A DNA stretch of 64,000 bases from assembly GCA_003671275.1 (NCBI GenBank), contig QWPB01000084.1:33491-97490 (forward strand), written 5' to 3'. Position 1 is the stretch's first letter; each line of letters begins with the position of its first letter. The notes beneath the pieces are model-generated. The model saw only the letters and a program-made list of their open reading frames with translations. It was not told where the DNA came from and ran no database searches. Of this stretch, positions 29,901 through 39,657 are shown one piece after another. Origin of the DNA: Planctomycetota bacterium. GTDB lineage: Bacteria; Planctomycetota; Planctomycetia; Planctomycetales; Planctomycetaceae. Position numbers and translations under genes: made by a program.

Positions 29901-30005
29901 CCGGTCGTCCAGCGCGTCCCAAAGCTCACGCCCGAGGCGGAGCGTCTCCGCGTCCAGCGAAGGCAGTGTTGATTTCGTTGCTTTCCGTGCCACTGTGCGA
30001 TGCAT
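26970..30005 (-). CDS. putA: Bifunctional proline dehydrogenase / glutamate semialdehyde dehydrogenase
   Basis: 1011 residues. Proline dehydrogenase barrel (about 120-430; RLVKGAYWDYE, YATHKNIPQHAWEIQMLYGM) followed by an aldehyde dehydrogenase (about 500-990) with catalytic Cys in SYSGQKCSACSRV and EMGGKNAIIVDEDAD. Converts proline to glutamate by way of pyrroline-5-carboxylate, with FAD then NAD+. Lacks the N-terminal ribbon-helix-helix DNA-binding domain of the E. coli protein, so no autoregulation is expected. Stands alone. Confidence 0.95.
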   Translation of the reverse strand: MHRTVARKATKSTLPSLDAETLRLGRELWDALDDRRPTIFDRRWWLDHLLEWAMADASVKVQMFRFVDVLPTLKSSESIARHLQEYFDEVNSHLPLAARLALEVADPDSLLGKALAVNARNNVRKMAERFIAGTTADEVYQSVHRLRRQGMAFTLDLLGEAVISEPEAEAYQQQYLDLIRNLSPQVEKWPDNDLLDRDEAGFIPRCQVSLKLSALYCQFKPIDPVRSAEAVKARLRPILTAARENDAYVHVDMEQSAYKGLTQQIFRDVLMEDEFRDWSDCGIVIQAYLTDAEADLLKFREWVAERGTPISIRLVKGAYWDYETIHARNRGWQTPAFTEKWQSDANFEKLSRTLLDEREWLRPQIGSHNLRSLAHALAYATHKNIPQHAWEIQMLYGMADDQAALFAEQGHRVRIYTPFGQLLPGMAYLVRRLLENSSNDSFLKHAYDRDLPIDELLRNPEEVGARITAERKAATVTVETAPMSVFQNEPPTDFSVPENREAMQAAIDHVAEELGGEYPLVINGKAVDTRARITSKNPSHKKQVVGTSASASADHADQAVQAARRAYRQWSRTPAQQRADYLEIIAAEMRNQRFDLAAWEVFECGKSWAEADGDIAEAIDFCMYYAHLMRELESPLPCDLPGEENAYFYRSRGVCVVIAPWNFPLAILCGMTVAALVSGNTVVMKPAEQSVVVAAKFMEILRDAGIPDGVVNYLPGIGEDVGPALVSHPEVDIIAFTGSQKVGLAINKLAAETDPRQQPSVKRVIAEMGGKNAIIVDEDADLDEAVTGVIHSAFSYSGQKCSACSRVVVHGSIYETFLTRLQQAVEALIVGPAEDPGTVIGPVIDEEAYKRINDFVALGLDEHRLIVNGDVKTLAKEGFFIAPHVFADVPADARIAQQEIFGPVLCVIRAKDFDEAIDIANQSDYALTAGVYSRSPKHLDIARRELEAGNLYLNRPITGALVQRQPFGGFKMSGIGTKAGGRDYLLQFLIPVNITENTMRRGFAPPEKGKK

Positions 30006-30665
30006 CCCTGGGGCTTGTCCGGAGTCGGGCCAAGTAGTCTAGGGGAAACCAGCGGGCTTGTCGTGTCTCATTTTCATGGCTTTTCCGTCTCTCCGGTTGG
30101 TTGGCGAAAGGCGACTGTGTGTGCATGGCTTTCGTGGGTGCGGACTGCCACTCAATTCGCCGGGTCGAGATTCCTGGTCGATCGGTCCTTCAATTGTGCC
30201 GATTGGTACCAGTTTCCGTTCGTTCCCGGACCATCGTCGTTCACGCAGTACCGGGAGGCCGCAGTCGGCAGAGGCTTTTTGGGAACCGGTAGAACTTGTG
30301 AAATCGGTGGAAGATACCTGCCGGGGGCAGGCGAACGATCGACAGGCGGCGGTTCACGGGCTGCACGGGAGGCCGGTTTGGGCCGCGGCTGGCTAGAAAG
30401 ATCTACTGGTAAGTTTGTGCGGTGGAGAGGGCGAAGCTCCGGCTGATCCGCGACTCCTTGAAAACCTGGCTCCCGCGCAGGCGGCTCGGCAGGAGCTTCG
30501 CCCCAGCCGACCGGGCAAATTCACAAACTGGCCAGTCGTGGGTTTGAGGACGGTTGCCTAGTCCACGGGACATCTCCCTCGCTACCATGACAGCTTCGAG
30601 TTCGCTGATCCGTTGTTCCGACTGAGGATCGTTGGAGAACGATCAGTGTTCCAGGAGTAGACTGC
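30006..30665. other. Intergenic region, 660 bases, with an inverted-repeat element
   Basis: The longest gene-free stretch in the window. Open frames of up to 148 codons occur but look like noise (high Arg/Gly/Ser, no ribosome site). It holds a copy of the dispersed inverted repeat (30425-30503). No RNA gene recognised. Confidence 0.5.
30425..30503. repeat. Inverted-repeat element, copy 2
   Basis: Left arm 30425-30450 (GAGGGCGAAGCTCCGGCTGA...) pairs with right arm 30474-30503 (CGGCTCGGCAGGAGCTTCGC). Closely similar to the elements at 24977-25055 and 31225-31261. Confidence 0.6.
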
Positions 30666-31217
30666 ATGTCGCCGCGTTCGCAAGCCATTCTTTTCGCCGT
30701 TCTGACTGCCTTCTTCTGGGGGGTGTATGGACCGGCCCTGGGGAACGCTCGCAGTGCGACTCGCGAGTGGAGTAACTTCAAGCCGTATCTGTTCATCGGA
30801 GTCGCCTACTTGGTGTGGGGAGTCATCGGTGGCTCGTTGGCGATGAAAGGCATGGGCGACAGCTTCTCGTTCGCGGACCGCCATTTTCCAGCCGCGAAGT
30901 GGGGCTTTCTGGCGGGTTCGCTGGGAGCCTTTGGCGCCTTGACGCTGACCTTCGCTGTCATGAACGCGATGGCCGCCAAGTCGGGACCGGGGCTGGTGAT
31001 GCCGATTGTCTTCGGGGGGGCCGTCACCGTGACGGCGATTACGCAGTACCTGATGTTCAGGGCCGCCGGGGCCGAGTTTAAGTGGGAAATGGGGGTTGGG
31101 ATGATCCTCATCGTGATCGGCATTGTCATGGTCGCCAAGTACACACCGCATGGCGGCCACGCCCCGGCGAAACCGCCCGCAGCTGTGGCTTCCGTTTCGA
31201 CGGAAGCCCATCAGTAG
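30666..31217 (+). CDS. DMT-like multi-span membrane protein, 183 aa
   Basis: Five predicted spans, beginning AILFAVLTAFFWGVYGPALG, which recalls the start of EamA/DMT transporters, but only about one half of the usual ten-span protein is present. Possibly a single-EamA-unit protein that dimerises. Start at 30666 (MSPRSQ). The tail is Pro/Ala-rich and hydrophilic. Substrate unknown. Followed by a compact inverted repeat, then acs. Confidence 0.7.
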   Translation: MSPRSQAILFAVLTAFFWGVYGPALGNARSATREWSNFKPYLFIGVAYLVWGVIGGSLAMKGMGDSFSFADRHFPAAKWGFLAGSLGAFGALTLTFAVMNAMAAKSGPGLVMPIVFGGAVTVTAITQYLMFRAAGAEFKWEMGVGMILIVIGIVMVAKYTPHGGHAPAKPPAAVASVSTEAHQ

Positions 31218-31224
31218 TCGCGAT

Positions 31225-31261
31225 CGGGAGGGCGAGGCTCAGCAGGAGCTTCGCCCTCCCG
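31225..31261. repeat. Inverted-repeat element, copy 3 (compact)
   Basis: CGGGAGGGCGAGGCTC, loop AGCA, GGAGCTTCGCCCTCCCG: a 16-base-pair, nearly perfect hairpin. It could act as a terminator for the upstream gene, though no T-run follows. Confidence 0.65.
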
Positions 31262-31327
31262 AGCTCTCCTATCTCGAATTTTGAAGTCCCTCTGTCGTTC
31301 AACCCTCAACCGTAAATCCGCACCACT

Positions 31328-33274
31328 ATGTCGAACAACATCGAAAGCACGCTTCACGAAACCCGCAAGTTCGCTCCGCCCGCAGAGTTCACCTCGCTGG
31401 CGCACATTAGCAGCGAGGAGCAGTACCAGCAGATGTGGAACCGGGCCAAGGATGACCCCGCCGGGTTCTGGGGCGACTTGGCCAAGGAGCATCTGCACTG
31501 GTTCAAGCCGTTCGACCAGGCCATGGTTGGCACGATGCCGAACACGAAGTGGTTCGTCGGCGGAGAGACCAACGCCTGTTACAACTGCGTCGACAAGCAT
31601 CTCTCAACGTGGCGCAAGAACAAAGCCGCCATCATCTGGGAAGGGGAGCCAGGCGACACCCGCGTCCTGACCTATCAGGATCTGCATCGCGAGGTCTGTA
31701 AGTTCGCGAATGTCCTGATTCAACTCGGCGTGAAGACCGGCGACCGGGTCACGCTCTACATGCCGATGATTCCAGAGCTGACAATCGCGATGTTGGCCTG
31801 CGCCCGTATCGGGGCGACGCACTCGATCATCTTCGGTGGGTTCAGTGCCGACGCCGTGGCCGACCGCAACAACGACGCCCAGGCCAAGGTCGTGGTCACA
31901 GCCGACGGTGGCTGGCGACGCGGCAAGGAGGTCGTCCTCAAGAAGGCGGTCGACGCGAGCCTCGCGAAATCCCCCAGCGTGCAGAAGGTCGTCGTCGTCC
32001 GCCGGACCGGCGGGGAGGTTCAGATGACCCCCGACCGCGACTACTGGTGGCACGAGTTGATGGACGGGGCCAGCGCCGACTGCGATGCGGTCCCGGTCGA
32101 CTCGGAACACCCGCTGTTCATCCTCTACACCAGCGGATCGACCGGAAAGCCCAAGGGCGTGCTCCACACGACAGCTGGGTACAACCTCGGCACGATGATG
32201 ACCACCAAGTGGGTCTTCGACCTCAAGGATGAGGACACCTACTGGTGTACCGCCGATATCGGCTGGATCACCGGTCACAGCTACATCTGCTACGGCCCGC
32301 TCGCCAACGGGGCCAGCGTGGTCATGTTCGAAGGGGCACCCAACTGGCCGGACAATGGCCGGTTCTGGGAGATCATCGAGAAGTACAAGGTCTCAATCTT
32401 CTACACCGCACCCACGGCGATCCGCGCGTTCATCAAGTGGGGCGACGAGTGGCCGAACAAGTACGATTTGTCGTCGCTGCGGCTGCTGGGCTCGGTCGGT
32501 GAGCCGATCAACCCCGAAGCCTGGATGTGGTATCACAAGGTGATCGGAGCGGAACGCTGCCCGATCGTTGATACGTGGTGGCAGACCGAAACCGGGGCCA
32601 TCATGATCAGCCCGTTGCCGGGGATTACCTCCACGAAGCCAGGATCCTGCACCCGTCCGCTGCCGGGGGTGGTGACCGAAATCGTGAACGAAAAGGGCGA
32701 GCCAGTTCCCGCCAACAATGGGGGGCTGCTGGTGATCAAGCAGTCGTGGCCGAGCATGTTGCGGACCCTGTACGGTGATCACAAACGGTACGAAGAGGTC
32801 TACTTCGGCAAGCTGCCGGGCTTGTACTTTGCGGGGGATGGAGCTCGCAAGGACGAGGACGGGTTCTACTGGGTGATGGGGCGGATTGATGACGTACTAA
32901 ACGTCTCGGGGCACCGCCTGAGTACGATGGAAGTCGAGTCGGCGTTGGTCTCGCACCCGCTCGTGGCCGAAGCCGCCGTTGTCGGGTTCCCCCACGATAT
33001 CAAGGGCGAGGGGATCTGCTGCTTCGTGATCCCCAAGGGCGAAATCCCCGCCGACGAGGCGAAGAAGGAACTGATCGCCCACGTCCGCAAGCAAATTGGG
33101 GCGCTGGCGACTCCCGATCAGATCCGTTTCACCCCGGCCCTGCCCAAGACCCGTAGCGGCAAGATCATGCGCCGCCTGCTGCGCGACATCGCCGCTGGCC
33201 GCGAATCAGCGGGCGATACCAGCACCTTGGAAGACTTCAGCATCCTCGCCAAACTGCGTGACGATGAGGAGTAG
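31328..33274 (+). CDS. acs: Acetyl-CoA synthetase
   Basis: 648 residues, standard length. ANL-superfamily motifs: ATP-binding [37 protein letters not shown], and the C-terminal regulatory lysine in [15 protein letters not shown], which in related enzymes is acetylated to switch the enzyme off. Activates acetate to acetyl-CoA by way of acetyl-AMP, feeding citrate synthase encoded about 23 kb away. No acetylase or deacetylase gene adjoins it. Confidence 0.96.
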   Translation: MSNNIESTLHETRKFAPPAEFTSLAHISSEEQYQQMWNRAKDDPAGFWGDLAKEHLHWFKPFDQAMVGTMPNTKWFVGGETNACYNCVDKHLSTWRKNKAAIIWEGEPGDTRVLTYQDLHREVCKFANVLIQLGVKTGDRVTLYMPMIPELTIAMLACARIGATHSIIFGGFSADAVADRNNDAQAKVVVTADGGWRRGKEVVLKKAVDASLAKSPSVQKVVVVRRTGGEVQMTPDRDYWWHELMDGASADCDAVPVDSEHPLFILYTSGSTGKPKGVLHTTAGYNLGTMMTTKWVFDLKDEDTYWCTADIGWITGHSYICYGPLANGASVVMFEGAPNWPDNGRFWEIIEKYKVSIFYTAPTAIRAFIKWGDEWPNKYDLSSLRLLGSVGEPINPEAWMWYHKVIGAERCPIVDTWWQTETGAIMISPLPGITSTKPGSCTRPLPGVVTEIVNEKGEPVPANNGGLLVIKQSWPSMLRTLYGDHKRYEEVYFGKLPGLYFAGDGARKDEDGFYWVMGRIDDVLNVSGHRLSTMEVESALVSHPLVAEAAVVGFPHDIKGEGICCFVIPKGEIPADEAKKELIAHVRKQIGALATPDQIRFTPALPKTRSGKIMRRLLRDIAAGRESAGDTSTLEDFSILAKLRDDEE

Positions 33275-33385
33275 GTGGGCGCGGAGGCATCGGACTGTGG
33301 GGTCGCTTGTTGATCGGCAATCGGCTCTGGGTGATCGCGTGTTAGACTGAATGCCGTTTGTCCCCTTGTTAGTTGAGGCCCAAAG

Positions 33386-34645
33386 ATGCGTCATGCGATC
33401 TCTCGATGGATTGTCGGATTGGCACTGGGAAGCGTCTGCGGGCCGATGCTCATGGCGGCAGAACCGACGACTCGTGTCGCTCAGACCGAGTTCTTCGGCA
33501 AAAAGAGCTTCACGCTGACAAGCCCGCAAGTCGCCTTGGCCGTCACGGAAATTGGTGGCCATATGGCTCCGGTGACGTTTTATCGGCAGGCTCAGAAATT
33601 CGAGCCGTACCACATTTCGCCTTGGCAGAAAGAGCCCGCTGCCGAGATGCCGGTGCCCGTGCTGGTGCCATTGCGGGGTGACTTTTTCTGCATGCCATTC
33701 GGGGGGAATTCCGATCCCGTCCATGGTGAAAAACACCCGCCGCATGGAGAAGTGGCGGGCTCGAACTGGAAGGTGATCGGTGTCCAGGAGAAAACCGGAG
33801 CTGGCCACGCCGTCGTTCAAACCCTGACGATGCGGCAGGAGACCGCCGTCCGGAAGGGACAGATCACCAAGCAGCTTTCCCTTATGGGCGATCAGAACGT
33901 CGTCTATTCCGCACACACGATCGAGGGCTTTGCCGGGCGAGTTCCTCTGGGGCATCACGCCACATTGGCGATGCCCGAAGCTGAGGGGGCCGTCCATCTG
34001 GCCAGCAGTCCGCTCCGGTTTGGGATGACTTACCCCGGTCAATTCAGTGACCCGAAACAGCGGGAGTATCAGAGTCTGTTGCCGGGAACGCGCTGGACGG
34101 ACCTCACGCAGGTCCCCGTGCTGGCGAAGAACGCACCGAATGCGGATATCACCCGACAACCAGCCCGTTATGGCCACGCGGATCTGGTTCAACTAGTCAA
34201 CGACCCGTCGGTCGCCGGACCCGCATGGATGACCGCAACATTCACCGGCGGGGAGCAGGAATATGTCTGGTTCTCGTTGAAAGATCCCAAGGTGCTCAGC
34301 AGCACGGTGATCTGGATGGAGCATCACGGGCGGCATGGGCACCCCTGGAATGGTCGCAACAGCTGCCTGGGTCTGGAGGATGTGACCGCATACTTTGCCG
34401 ATGGTCTCGCCGCATCCAGTGGAGAGAACATCCTCACACAGGAAGGCGTGCCGACCGCTATTGGGTTGCAGGCCGATCATCCGACAGTCATTCGTTATAT
34501 TCAGGGCGTTGCTGCCGCCCCGAAGGGCTTTGACAGCGTGGCTCGGATCGAGTTCGTGCCGGGTGGCATGATGCTGATCTCCCCGAAGGGAGAACGTGTG
34601 AAGGTGGCGGTGATACACGAATTCTTGAAAACCGGCACGCTGTAG
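33386..34645 (+). CDS. Secreted galactose mutarotase-like protein
   Basis: 419 residues with a signal peptide (MRHAISRWIVGLALGSVCGP...MAAE). Beta-rich, with FEPYHISPWQ, PLRGDFFCMPFG and WMEHHGRHGHPWNGR typical of a planctomycete group in the galactose mutarotase-like fold. The catalytic pair of true aldose epimerases cannot be confirmed by reading. Probably acts on or binds sugars outside the cytoplasm. A terminator follows. Confidence 0.6.
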   Translation: MRHAISRWIVGLALGSVCGPMLMAAEPTTRVAQTEFFGKKSFTLTSPQVALAVTEIGGHMAPVTFYRQAQKFEPYHISPWQKEPAAEMPVPVLVPLRGDFFCMPFGGNSDPVHGEKHPPHGEVAGSNWKVIGVQEKTGAGHAVVQTLTMRQETAVRKGQITKQLSLMGDQNVVYSAHTIEGFAGRVPLGHHATLAMPEAEGAVHLASSPLRFGMTYPGQFSDPKQREYQSLLPGTRWTDLTQVPVLAKNAPNADITRQPARYGHADLVQLVNDPSVAGPAWMTATFTGGEQEYVWFSLKDPKVLSSTVIWMEHHGRHGHPWNGRNSCLGLEDVTAYFADGLAASSGENILTQEGVPTAIGLQADHPTVIRYIQGVAAAPKGFDSVARIEFVPGGMMLISPKGERVKVAVIHEFLKTGTL

Positions 34646-34663
34646 TAGGAGATATGAGGGAAC

Positions 34664-34703
34664 GAAAGATCACCGCAGCCAATTGCCGCAGTGATCTTTT
34701 TTG
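34664..34703 (+). terminator. Terminator after mutarotase-like gene
   Basis: GAAAGATCACCGC and GCAGTGATCTTTTTT form a stem with one mismatch followed by a six-T run, 20 bases after the stop codon. Confidence 0.75.
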
Positions 34704-34736
34704 TCCCGGAAGACGAGTGAGTCGGTGGCGAGAGAG

Positions 34737-36209
34737 TCAGTTTGGTATGCAGGCCGTGTTACAGAACACGGGGTTGCGAGCGGCACCGACTTCGTCCGGG
34801 CGGCGGACGCAGGTGGTGTGTGGGGCTTCGTGAACCATCTCTGGATCTTCGACCACGATCTCGCGGACTGCATCCAAAAAGGCATCGAGTGTCTGTTTGG
34901 ACTCGGTCTCGGTCGGTTCAATCATCAGGGCTTCGGGCACCACCAGCGGGAAGTACACCGTCGGGGCATGAAATCCATGATCGAGCAGTCGTTTGGCAAT
35001 GTCCATCGCCGAAACGCCCGATTCGTCCTTCAGTGCCTTGGCACTGGCCACGAATTCGTGCATGCAGAATTCCCCCTGCGGAACCGGTAGAACGTCCTGC
35101 AGTCGGGCTTTCATGTAGTTCGCATTGAGAACGGCCTGCTCGGTCATCTCACGGAGTCCTTGGGGACCAAGGGTTCGTAGATAGAATGCTCCCCGCAGCA
35201 GAATTCCCACATTCCCAAAGAAGCTTCGCACGCGACCGATGGATTTTGGCGGTGTAATCAGGCTGTACTGCGGACTCGTAGCGGTGTTCGTCTTGCGAAT
35301 GATCGGTCCTGGCAGGTAATCGCCCAGGAAATCCCGGACGGCGATTGGCCCGGCCCCCGGCCCTCCGGCCCCGTGTGGTCCCGTAAAGGTTTTGTGCACG
35401 TTGTAGTGCATCATGTCGCCACCAAAGTCACCGGGGCGTGTCACGCCGACGATGGCGTTCATGTTGGCCCCGTCTATGTAGACCAGCCCGCCGACATCAT
35501 GCAGCAACTTCGAGATTTGCAGAATTTCCTTTTCAAACAGCCCCAGCGTGTTCGGATTGGTCACCATGAACACCGCCGTCGTTTCGTCGAGGTGCTTCTT
35601 CAGCTCTTCGATGTCCACGAAGCCATTAGTTGTGGGAGGAAGCTGGATACAGTCGAAACCCGCGAGCGCCGCACTAGCGGGGTTCGTCCCGTGGGCACTG
35701 CTGGGGAACAACACTTTTGTCCGTTTTTCCCCCCGGTCGCGGAAGTACGCAGCTGCGGTCAGTAACGCGGTGAATTCGCCTTGGGCTCCGGCAGCGGGTT
35801 GCAATGAGACGGCAGGGAGCCCGGCAATTTCGCCCAGCATTTCCTGCATCTCGTAGAGCAGCGCCAGCATCCCCTGCGAATCTTCTTCGGTCGCATGTGG
35901 ATGCAGGTCGGCAATCCCCGGCAGACGGCATAACCTCTCATGACGCTTGGGATTGTACTTCATCGTACAGCTGCCCAGCGGGTAGAAGTGGGTGTCGACG
36001 CACATGTTCAACGTCGACAGATTCACAAAATGTCGGACAATGTCGGCTTCCGCCAGCTCTGGCAGGGGAGGCGGATTACTGGCCAGCGCACTCGCTGGGA
36101 GTAGATCTGATAATGCCCCGGACGATGCCGGGGAAGTGGAGAATCGGGTGGCCCGCCGTCCCGGAGCTGCCAGGTCAAAGAGGGGGAGTGTTGCGGTCGT
36201 ATTGCGCAT
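34737..36209 (-). CDS. gcvPB: Glycine dehydrogenase (decarboxylating) subunit 2
   Basis: 490 residues. PLP-binding lysine in HYNVHKTFTGPHGAGGPG; FYPLGSCTMKYNP and SSAHGTNPASA are typical of the PB subunit of two-subunit glycine decarboxylases. Part of the glycine cleavage system. It stands alone: gcvPA, gcvH and gcvT are not in the window, and the next gene upstream points the other way, so PA must be encoded elsewhere. No glycine riboswitch fits in the short upstream gap. Confidence 0.95.
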   Translation of the reverse strand: MRNTTATLPLFDLAAPGRRATRFSTSPASSGALSDLLPASALASNPPPLPELAEADIVRHFVNLSTLNMCVDTHFYPLGSCTMKYNPKRHERLCRLPGIADLHPHATEEDSQGMLALLYEMQEMLGEIAGLPAVSLQPAAGAQGEFTALLTAAAYFRDRGEKRTKVLFPSSAHGTNPASAALAGFDCIQLPPTTNGFVDIEELKKHLDETTAVFMVTNPNTLGLFEKEILQISKLLHDVGGLVYIDGANMNAIVGVTRPGDFGGDMMHYNVHKTFTGPHGAGGPGAGPIAVRDFLGDYLPGPIIRKTNTATSPQYSLITPPKSIGRVRSFFGNVGILLRGAFYLRTLGPQGLREMTEQAVLNANYMKARLQDVLPVPQGEFCMHEFVASAKALKDESGVSAMDIAKRLLDHGFHAPTVYFPLVVPEALMIEPTETESKQTLDAFLDAVREIVVEDPEMVHEAPHTTCVRRPDEVGAARNPVFCNTACIPN

Positions 36210-36236
36210 GAATTCACTGTCTGGAGCGATGCGAGC

Positions 36237-36368
36237 ATGAAGCCTTGTCGGTCCATATCCGCCGGTCAGGGATGGTCCACATTCGCCTTCGCAGTGTCCA
36301 TAGTTGTGGTGGCGATGGCAACGCTGGCCGTGTGGGTTCTTCGATTTGCGATTCCAGAGCGGATTTGA
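36237..36368 (+). CDS. Possible small single-span membrane protein, 43 aa
   Basis: ATG at 36237 with GGAG about 11 bases upstream. Encodes a polar N terminus, one strong hydrophobic helix (TFAFAVSIVVVAMATLAVWVL) and a short tail. Too short to judge by codon use; lies in the divergent gap between gcvPB and dxr, where a promoter region is also expected. Confidence 0.35.
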   Translation: MKPCRSISAGQGWSTFAFAVSIVVVAMATLAVWVLRFAIPERI

Positions 36369-36503
36369 ATGGGGCAGCGGGGATCGACGGGCAGCGGCTC
36401 CCGTTGCGTCGTGCTGGTCGTCGTCCTAGAATCCGACCGGTTATGTACTTCCGTTGACGGACCAGGGATGGAACGTCTTCCCCCGGAGGGGTGCCGGAGC
36501 TTC

Positions 36504-37652
36504 ATGAAACGGATTGCCGTACTCGGTTCGACCGGTTCGATCGGGACGAGCTGCCTGGATGTGCTGCGAGCACAGCAGGGGGCCATGCGGGCGGTCGCGC
36601 TGACCACCCATCGCCGCTGGCGAGAGCTGGCGGTTCAGTGCCACGAATGCCGCCCCGAAGTGGCGGTCATTGCGGATGCAACCGCTGCGGCAGAAGTGGA
36701 CCGGACGGCGTTTCCCGCAGGGACGGAGTTACAGTTTGGCGAGGAGGCCGTCGCGGCGACCGCAGCTCGAGACGATGTCGATGTCGTCGTTTCCGGGATC
36801 GTCGGCGCTGCGGGCCTGAAGGGCACCTGGGCTGCGGTCGAGGCTGGAAAAACCGTTGCATTTGCCAATAAAGAGACCCTGGTGGTTGCCGGGGATCTGA
36901 TGATGTCCCGGGCGCGGGAACGCGGGGCCACACTCCTGCCGGTTGACAGCGAGCACAGCGCCATCTTTCAGTCACTGGCCGCTGGGCGACGACAGGATGT
37001 GAAGCGGATCATCCTGACCGCCAGTGGGGGGCCGTTTCGAGAATGGCCCGCCGAGAGAATTGCACAGGCGACCGTGGAAGAGGCACTGGCCCACCCCACC
37101 TGGAATATGGGGCCCAAGATCACCATCGACTCCGCGACGATGATGAACAAGACCCTGGAGATCATCGAGGCCCGCTGGCTGTTTGGTATGCCAGCCGACC
37201 AGATTGATGTCGTTGTCCATCCGCAATCGATCGTGCATTCGATGGTGGAGTATGTGGACGGGTCGATCATTGCCCAGATGTCGCCTCCGGATATGCGGTT
37301 GCCGATTCAGTACGCGCTGACTTGGCCGGAACGCGTGGCGGGGCCCGCCCGGACGATGGATTTCAGCAAGACTTGTCAGCTTACATTCACCCCCCCGGAT
37401 CGAGACCGGTTTCCGGCTCTCGAGTTGGGGTTCGAGGTCGCCCGCCGTGGAGGAACCTGCGGGGCGGTCCTGAACGCCGCGAATGAAGTTGCGGTGGAAC
37501 GGTTCTTGAAACGAGAATTGGCGTTTGGGCAGATCACCCGGCTTTGTCGGTCGATTCTCAACGCTCATCAATTGGAAGCTCACCCCACACTCGATCAACT
37601 TCTGGAGATCGATCGCTGGGCGAGGCAGGAGGCAGTGCGTTGGAACTCTTAG
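36504..37652 (+). CDS. dxr: 1-deoxy-D-xylulose 5-phosphate reductoisomerase
   Basis: 382 residues. Start at 36504 ([14 protein letters not shown]) places the NADPH-binding loop at the N terminus; the frame is open further upstream. Contains [46 protein letters not shown] and AANEVAV. Second step of the MEP isoprenoid pathway. Overlaps the start of the next gene by 13 bases, so rseP is translationally coupled, echoing the dxr...rseP order of many proteobacteria. Confidence 0.95.
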   Translation: MKRIAVLGSTGSIGTSCLDVLRAQQGAMRAVALTTHRRWRELAVQCHECRPEVAVIADATAAAEVDRTAFPAGTELQFGEEAVAATAARDDVDVVVSGIVGAAGLKGTWAAVEAGKTVAFANKETLVVAGDLMMSRARERGATLLPVDSEHSAIFQSLAAGRRQDVKRIILTASGGPFREWPAERIAQATVEEALAHPTWNMGPKITIDSATMMNKTLEIIEARWLFGMPADQIDVVVHPQSIVHSMVEYVDGSIIAQMSPPDMRLPIQYALTWPERVAGPARTMDFSKTCQLTFTPPDRDRFPALELGFEVARRGGTCGAVLNAANEVAVERFLKRELAFGQITRLCRSILNAHQLEAHPTLDQLLEIDRWARQEAVRWNS

Positions 37653-39619
37653 GGCTGATCCCGGATCTGGCATCCATCCTGAACATCCTCACGGCAGCTG
37701 TCGGGTTGGGGTTGGTGATCTTCGTGCACGAACTCGGCCATTTTGCGGTGGCCAAGTGGTGTGGCGTGTTCGTCGAGCGATTCAGCATCGGCTTTGGTCC
37801 GGTGCTGCTCTGTCGCAAATGGGGTGATACGGAGTACGCCCTGTCGGCGATCCCGTTCGGGGGCTACGTCAAGATGATGGGTCAGGACGATATTGACCCG
37901 GGACAGATGGCCGATGACCAGGTGGCCGCGAACCCACTGTCCTATACCTCAAAAACAGTGCCCCAGCGGATGGCGATCATTTCGGCGGGCGTGATCATGA
38001 ATCTGATCACTGGCTGGATGTTCTTTAGTATCGCTTACGGGCTGGGCGTCGAGGAAGTGGACGCCCAGGTCGGGAATGCGATCATTGGCATGCCCGCGTG
38101 GGAGCATGGGATTCGTTCGGGTGATACGCTGCTGTACATCAACGGACGCAAGGTGCGGGAATTCACCGACATTCCGCGCGGTGTCGCACTCTCCTCGGGG
38201 GCACTCGAGATTGAGTATATGCGGCCCGGCGATCAGGAACATCACAAAGTCACGATCCATCCCGACGAGACGGGCGACCGGCGGATGCTGGGGATCAGCG
38301 AAACTGTTGCGCCTCGCGTGCTGCCCATTGATCAGTTCTGTACGCCGGGATCACCGGCTGACAAGGCGGGCTTTCAAAAGGGGGATGAGATCATCGCCCT
38401 CAATGGAAAGCCGGTCGCCTCGTGGACGGAGATCGAGCCGATGCTGCATACCCATCGGGCAGAAACACTCGACGTGACCGTAAAACGTCATCAGCCGCAA
38501 GGAGCCTCGGAGACCCTCCAACTCAAGATCGAACCCGCCCCCGTCAAGGGGATTGGCCTGCGTCTCGACCTGGGTAAAATCACCGCAATTCGTAAAGACT
38601 CTCCGGCGGCCAAGGCGAACATTCGCGTGGGGGATCGGCTCGCCAAAATTGGCGGCATCGAGTTGGGACGGGATCTCGACCCGTTGTCGTTGCCGGATTA
38701 CTTTTTCGAACACCAGGGGCAGCCGATTGAGGTTCTGGTCCAGCGTGATGTTCCCGGAGGCGAACCCGAAACGCTCAGCCTGACTGTGACGGCTGATCAA
38801 TCGCTGCCAGGCAGTGAGCCGACCACCAATCCGTCGGCACCCCTGTCGGTGCCGGGGCTGGGTCTGGCATTCCAGTTTCTGCCGACAGTCTTGTCGGTGG
38901 ATGAAGGCAGCGCCGCCGCCCAGGCGGGAATCAAGCCCGGGATGGCATTGCAGGCCATTCACTTTTCCCGCAAGTCCGGGGCGGGGGCCGACTTTCTCGG
39001 AGAAACGGCCAAAGAGTCCGTGGAGGTGGATGCCAAAGCGGGCGGCTGGCCCCATGCCTTATTCCTGTTGTCGGTCCTCGACAACCGGGATGTCAGCGTG
39101 ACGGTGAAAGATGCTCAGAGTAATACTGCGAGGGATGTTCCCCTCGTGTTGACTGCGGTTCCGGGGCAGTTCCGACCGACGTTGCGGGGATTGTTCCTGA
39201 ACCGTTTGACGCATATCCGCAAAGCCGAATCACTGGGCGAAGCCTGCAGTATTGGCTTCCGGAAAACGCTCGATTCGATCACCGAAGTCTACCTGACCAT
39301 TCGTACGCTCGTGACCGGGCGGATGTCGATTAAAAACCTGCATGGACCGCTGGGAATCGCCAAATTCGCCTACATCATGGCCGAGCAGGGGCCCGCATTG
39401 TTCCTGCTGTTTCTGGGGGCGATCAGCATGAATCTGGCAGTCATCAACTTCATGCCCGTGCCGGTCCTCGATGGAGGGCACATGGTCTTCCTGATCTATG
39501 AAGGCGTGACCGGCAAGCAGCCCACGGAACGGGTGATTGCGACCGCGACGTATATCGGACTGGCGATGGTGTTGACGCTGATGATCACGGTGATCTGCCT
39601 CGATCTGTTTGTGCACTAG
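37640..39619 (+). CDS. rseP: Site-2 membrane metalloprotease (RseP-like) with about four PDZ-like domains
   Basis: 659 residues, against about 450 for E. coli RseP. Start TTG at 37640 chosen for the AGGAGG 8 bases upstream; it overlaps the dxr stop. Zinc motif HELGH at residues 30-34 in the first membrane span and the third ligand in PVPVLDGGH near the C-terminal spans. Between them lie four PDZ-like segments (about 142-206, 217-298, 303-385, 404-500). Cuts transmembrane anti-sigma factors after a first cut by a periplasmic protease. Confidence 0.92.
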   Translation: MELLGLIPDLASILNILTAAVGLGLVIFVHELGHFAVAKWCGVFVERFSIGFGPVLLCRKWGDTEYALSAIPFGGYVKMMGQDDIDPGQMADDQVAANPLSYTSKTVPQRMAIISAGVIMNLITGWMFFSIAYGLGVEEVDAQVGNAIIGMPAWEHGIRSGDTLLYINGRKVREFTDIPRGVALSSGALEIEYMRPGDQEHHKVTIHPDETGDRRMLGISETVAPRVLPIDQFCTPGSPADKAGFQKGDEIIALNGKPVASWTEIEPMLHTHRAETLDVTVKRHQPQGASETLQLKIEPAPVKGIGLRLDLGKITAIRKDSPAAKANIRVGDRLAKIGGIELGRDLDPLSLPDYFFEHQGQPIEVLVQRDVPGGEPETLSLTVTADQSLPGSEPTTNPSAPLSVPGLGLAFQFLPTVLSVDEGSAAAQAGIKPGMALQAIHFSRKSGAGADFLGETAKESVEVDAKAGGWPHALFLLSVLDNRDVSVTVKDAQSNTARDVPLVLTAVPGQFRPTLRGLFLNRLTHIRKAESLGEACSIGFRKTLDSITEVYLTIRTLVTGRMSIKNLHGPLGIAKFAYIMAEQGPALFLLFLGAISMNLAVINFMPVPVLDGGHMVFLIYEGVTGKQPTERVIATATYIGLAMVLTLMITVICLDLFVH

Positions 39620-39657
39620 GCCGGGATGCCCCGTTGAGGGGCGCAGGATTGGTGGTC

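Noticed and set aside
30000..30446. 148-codon frame in the long intergenic gap
   Set aside because: Composition is Gly/Arg/Ser noise, it overlaps an inverted repeat and lacks a ribosome site.
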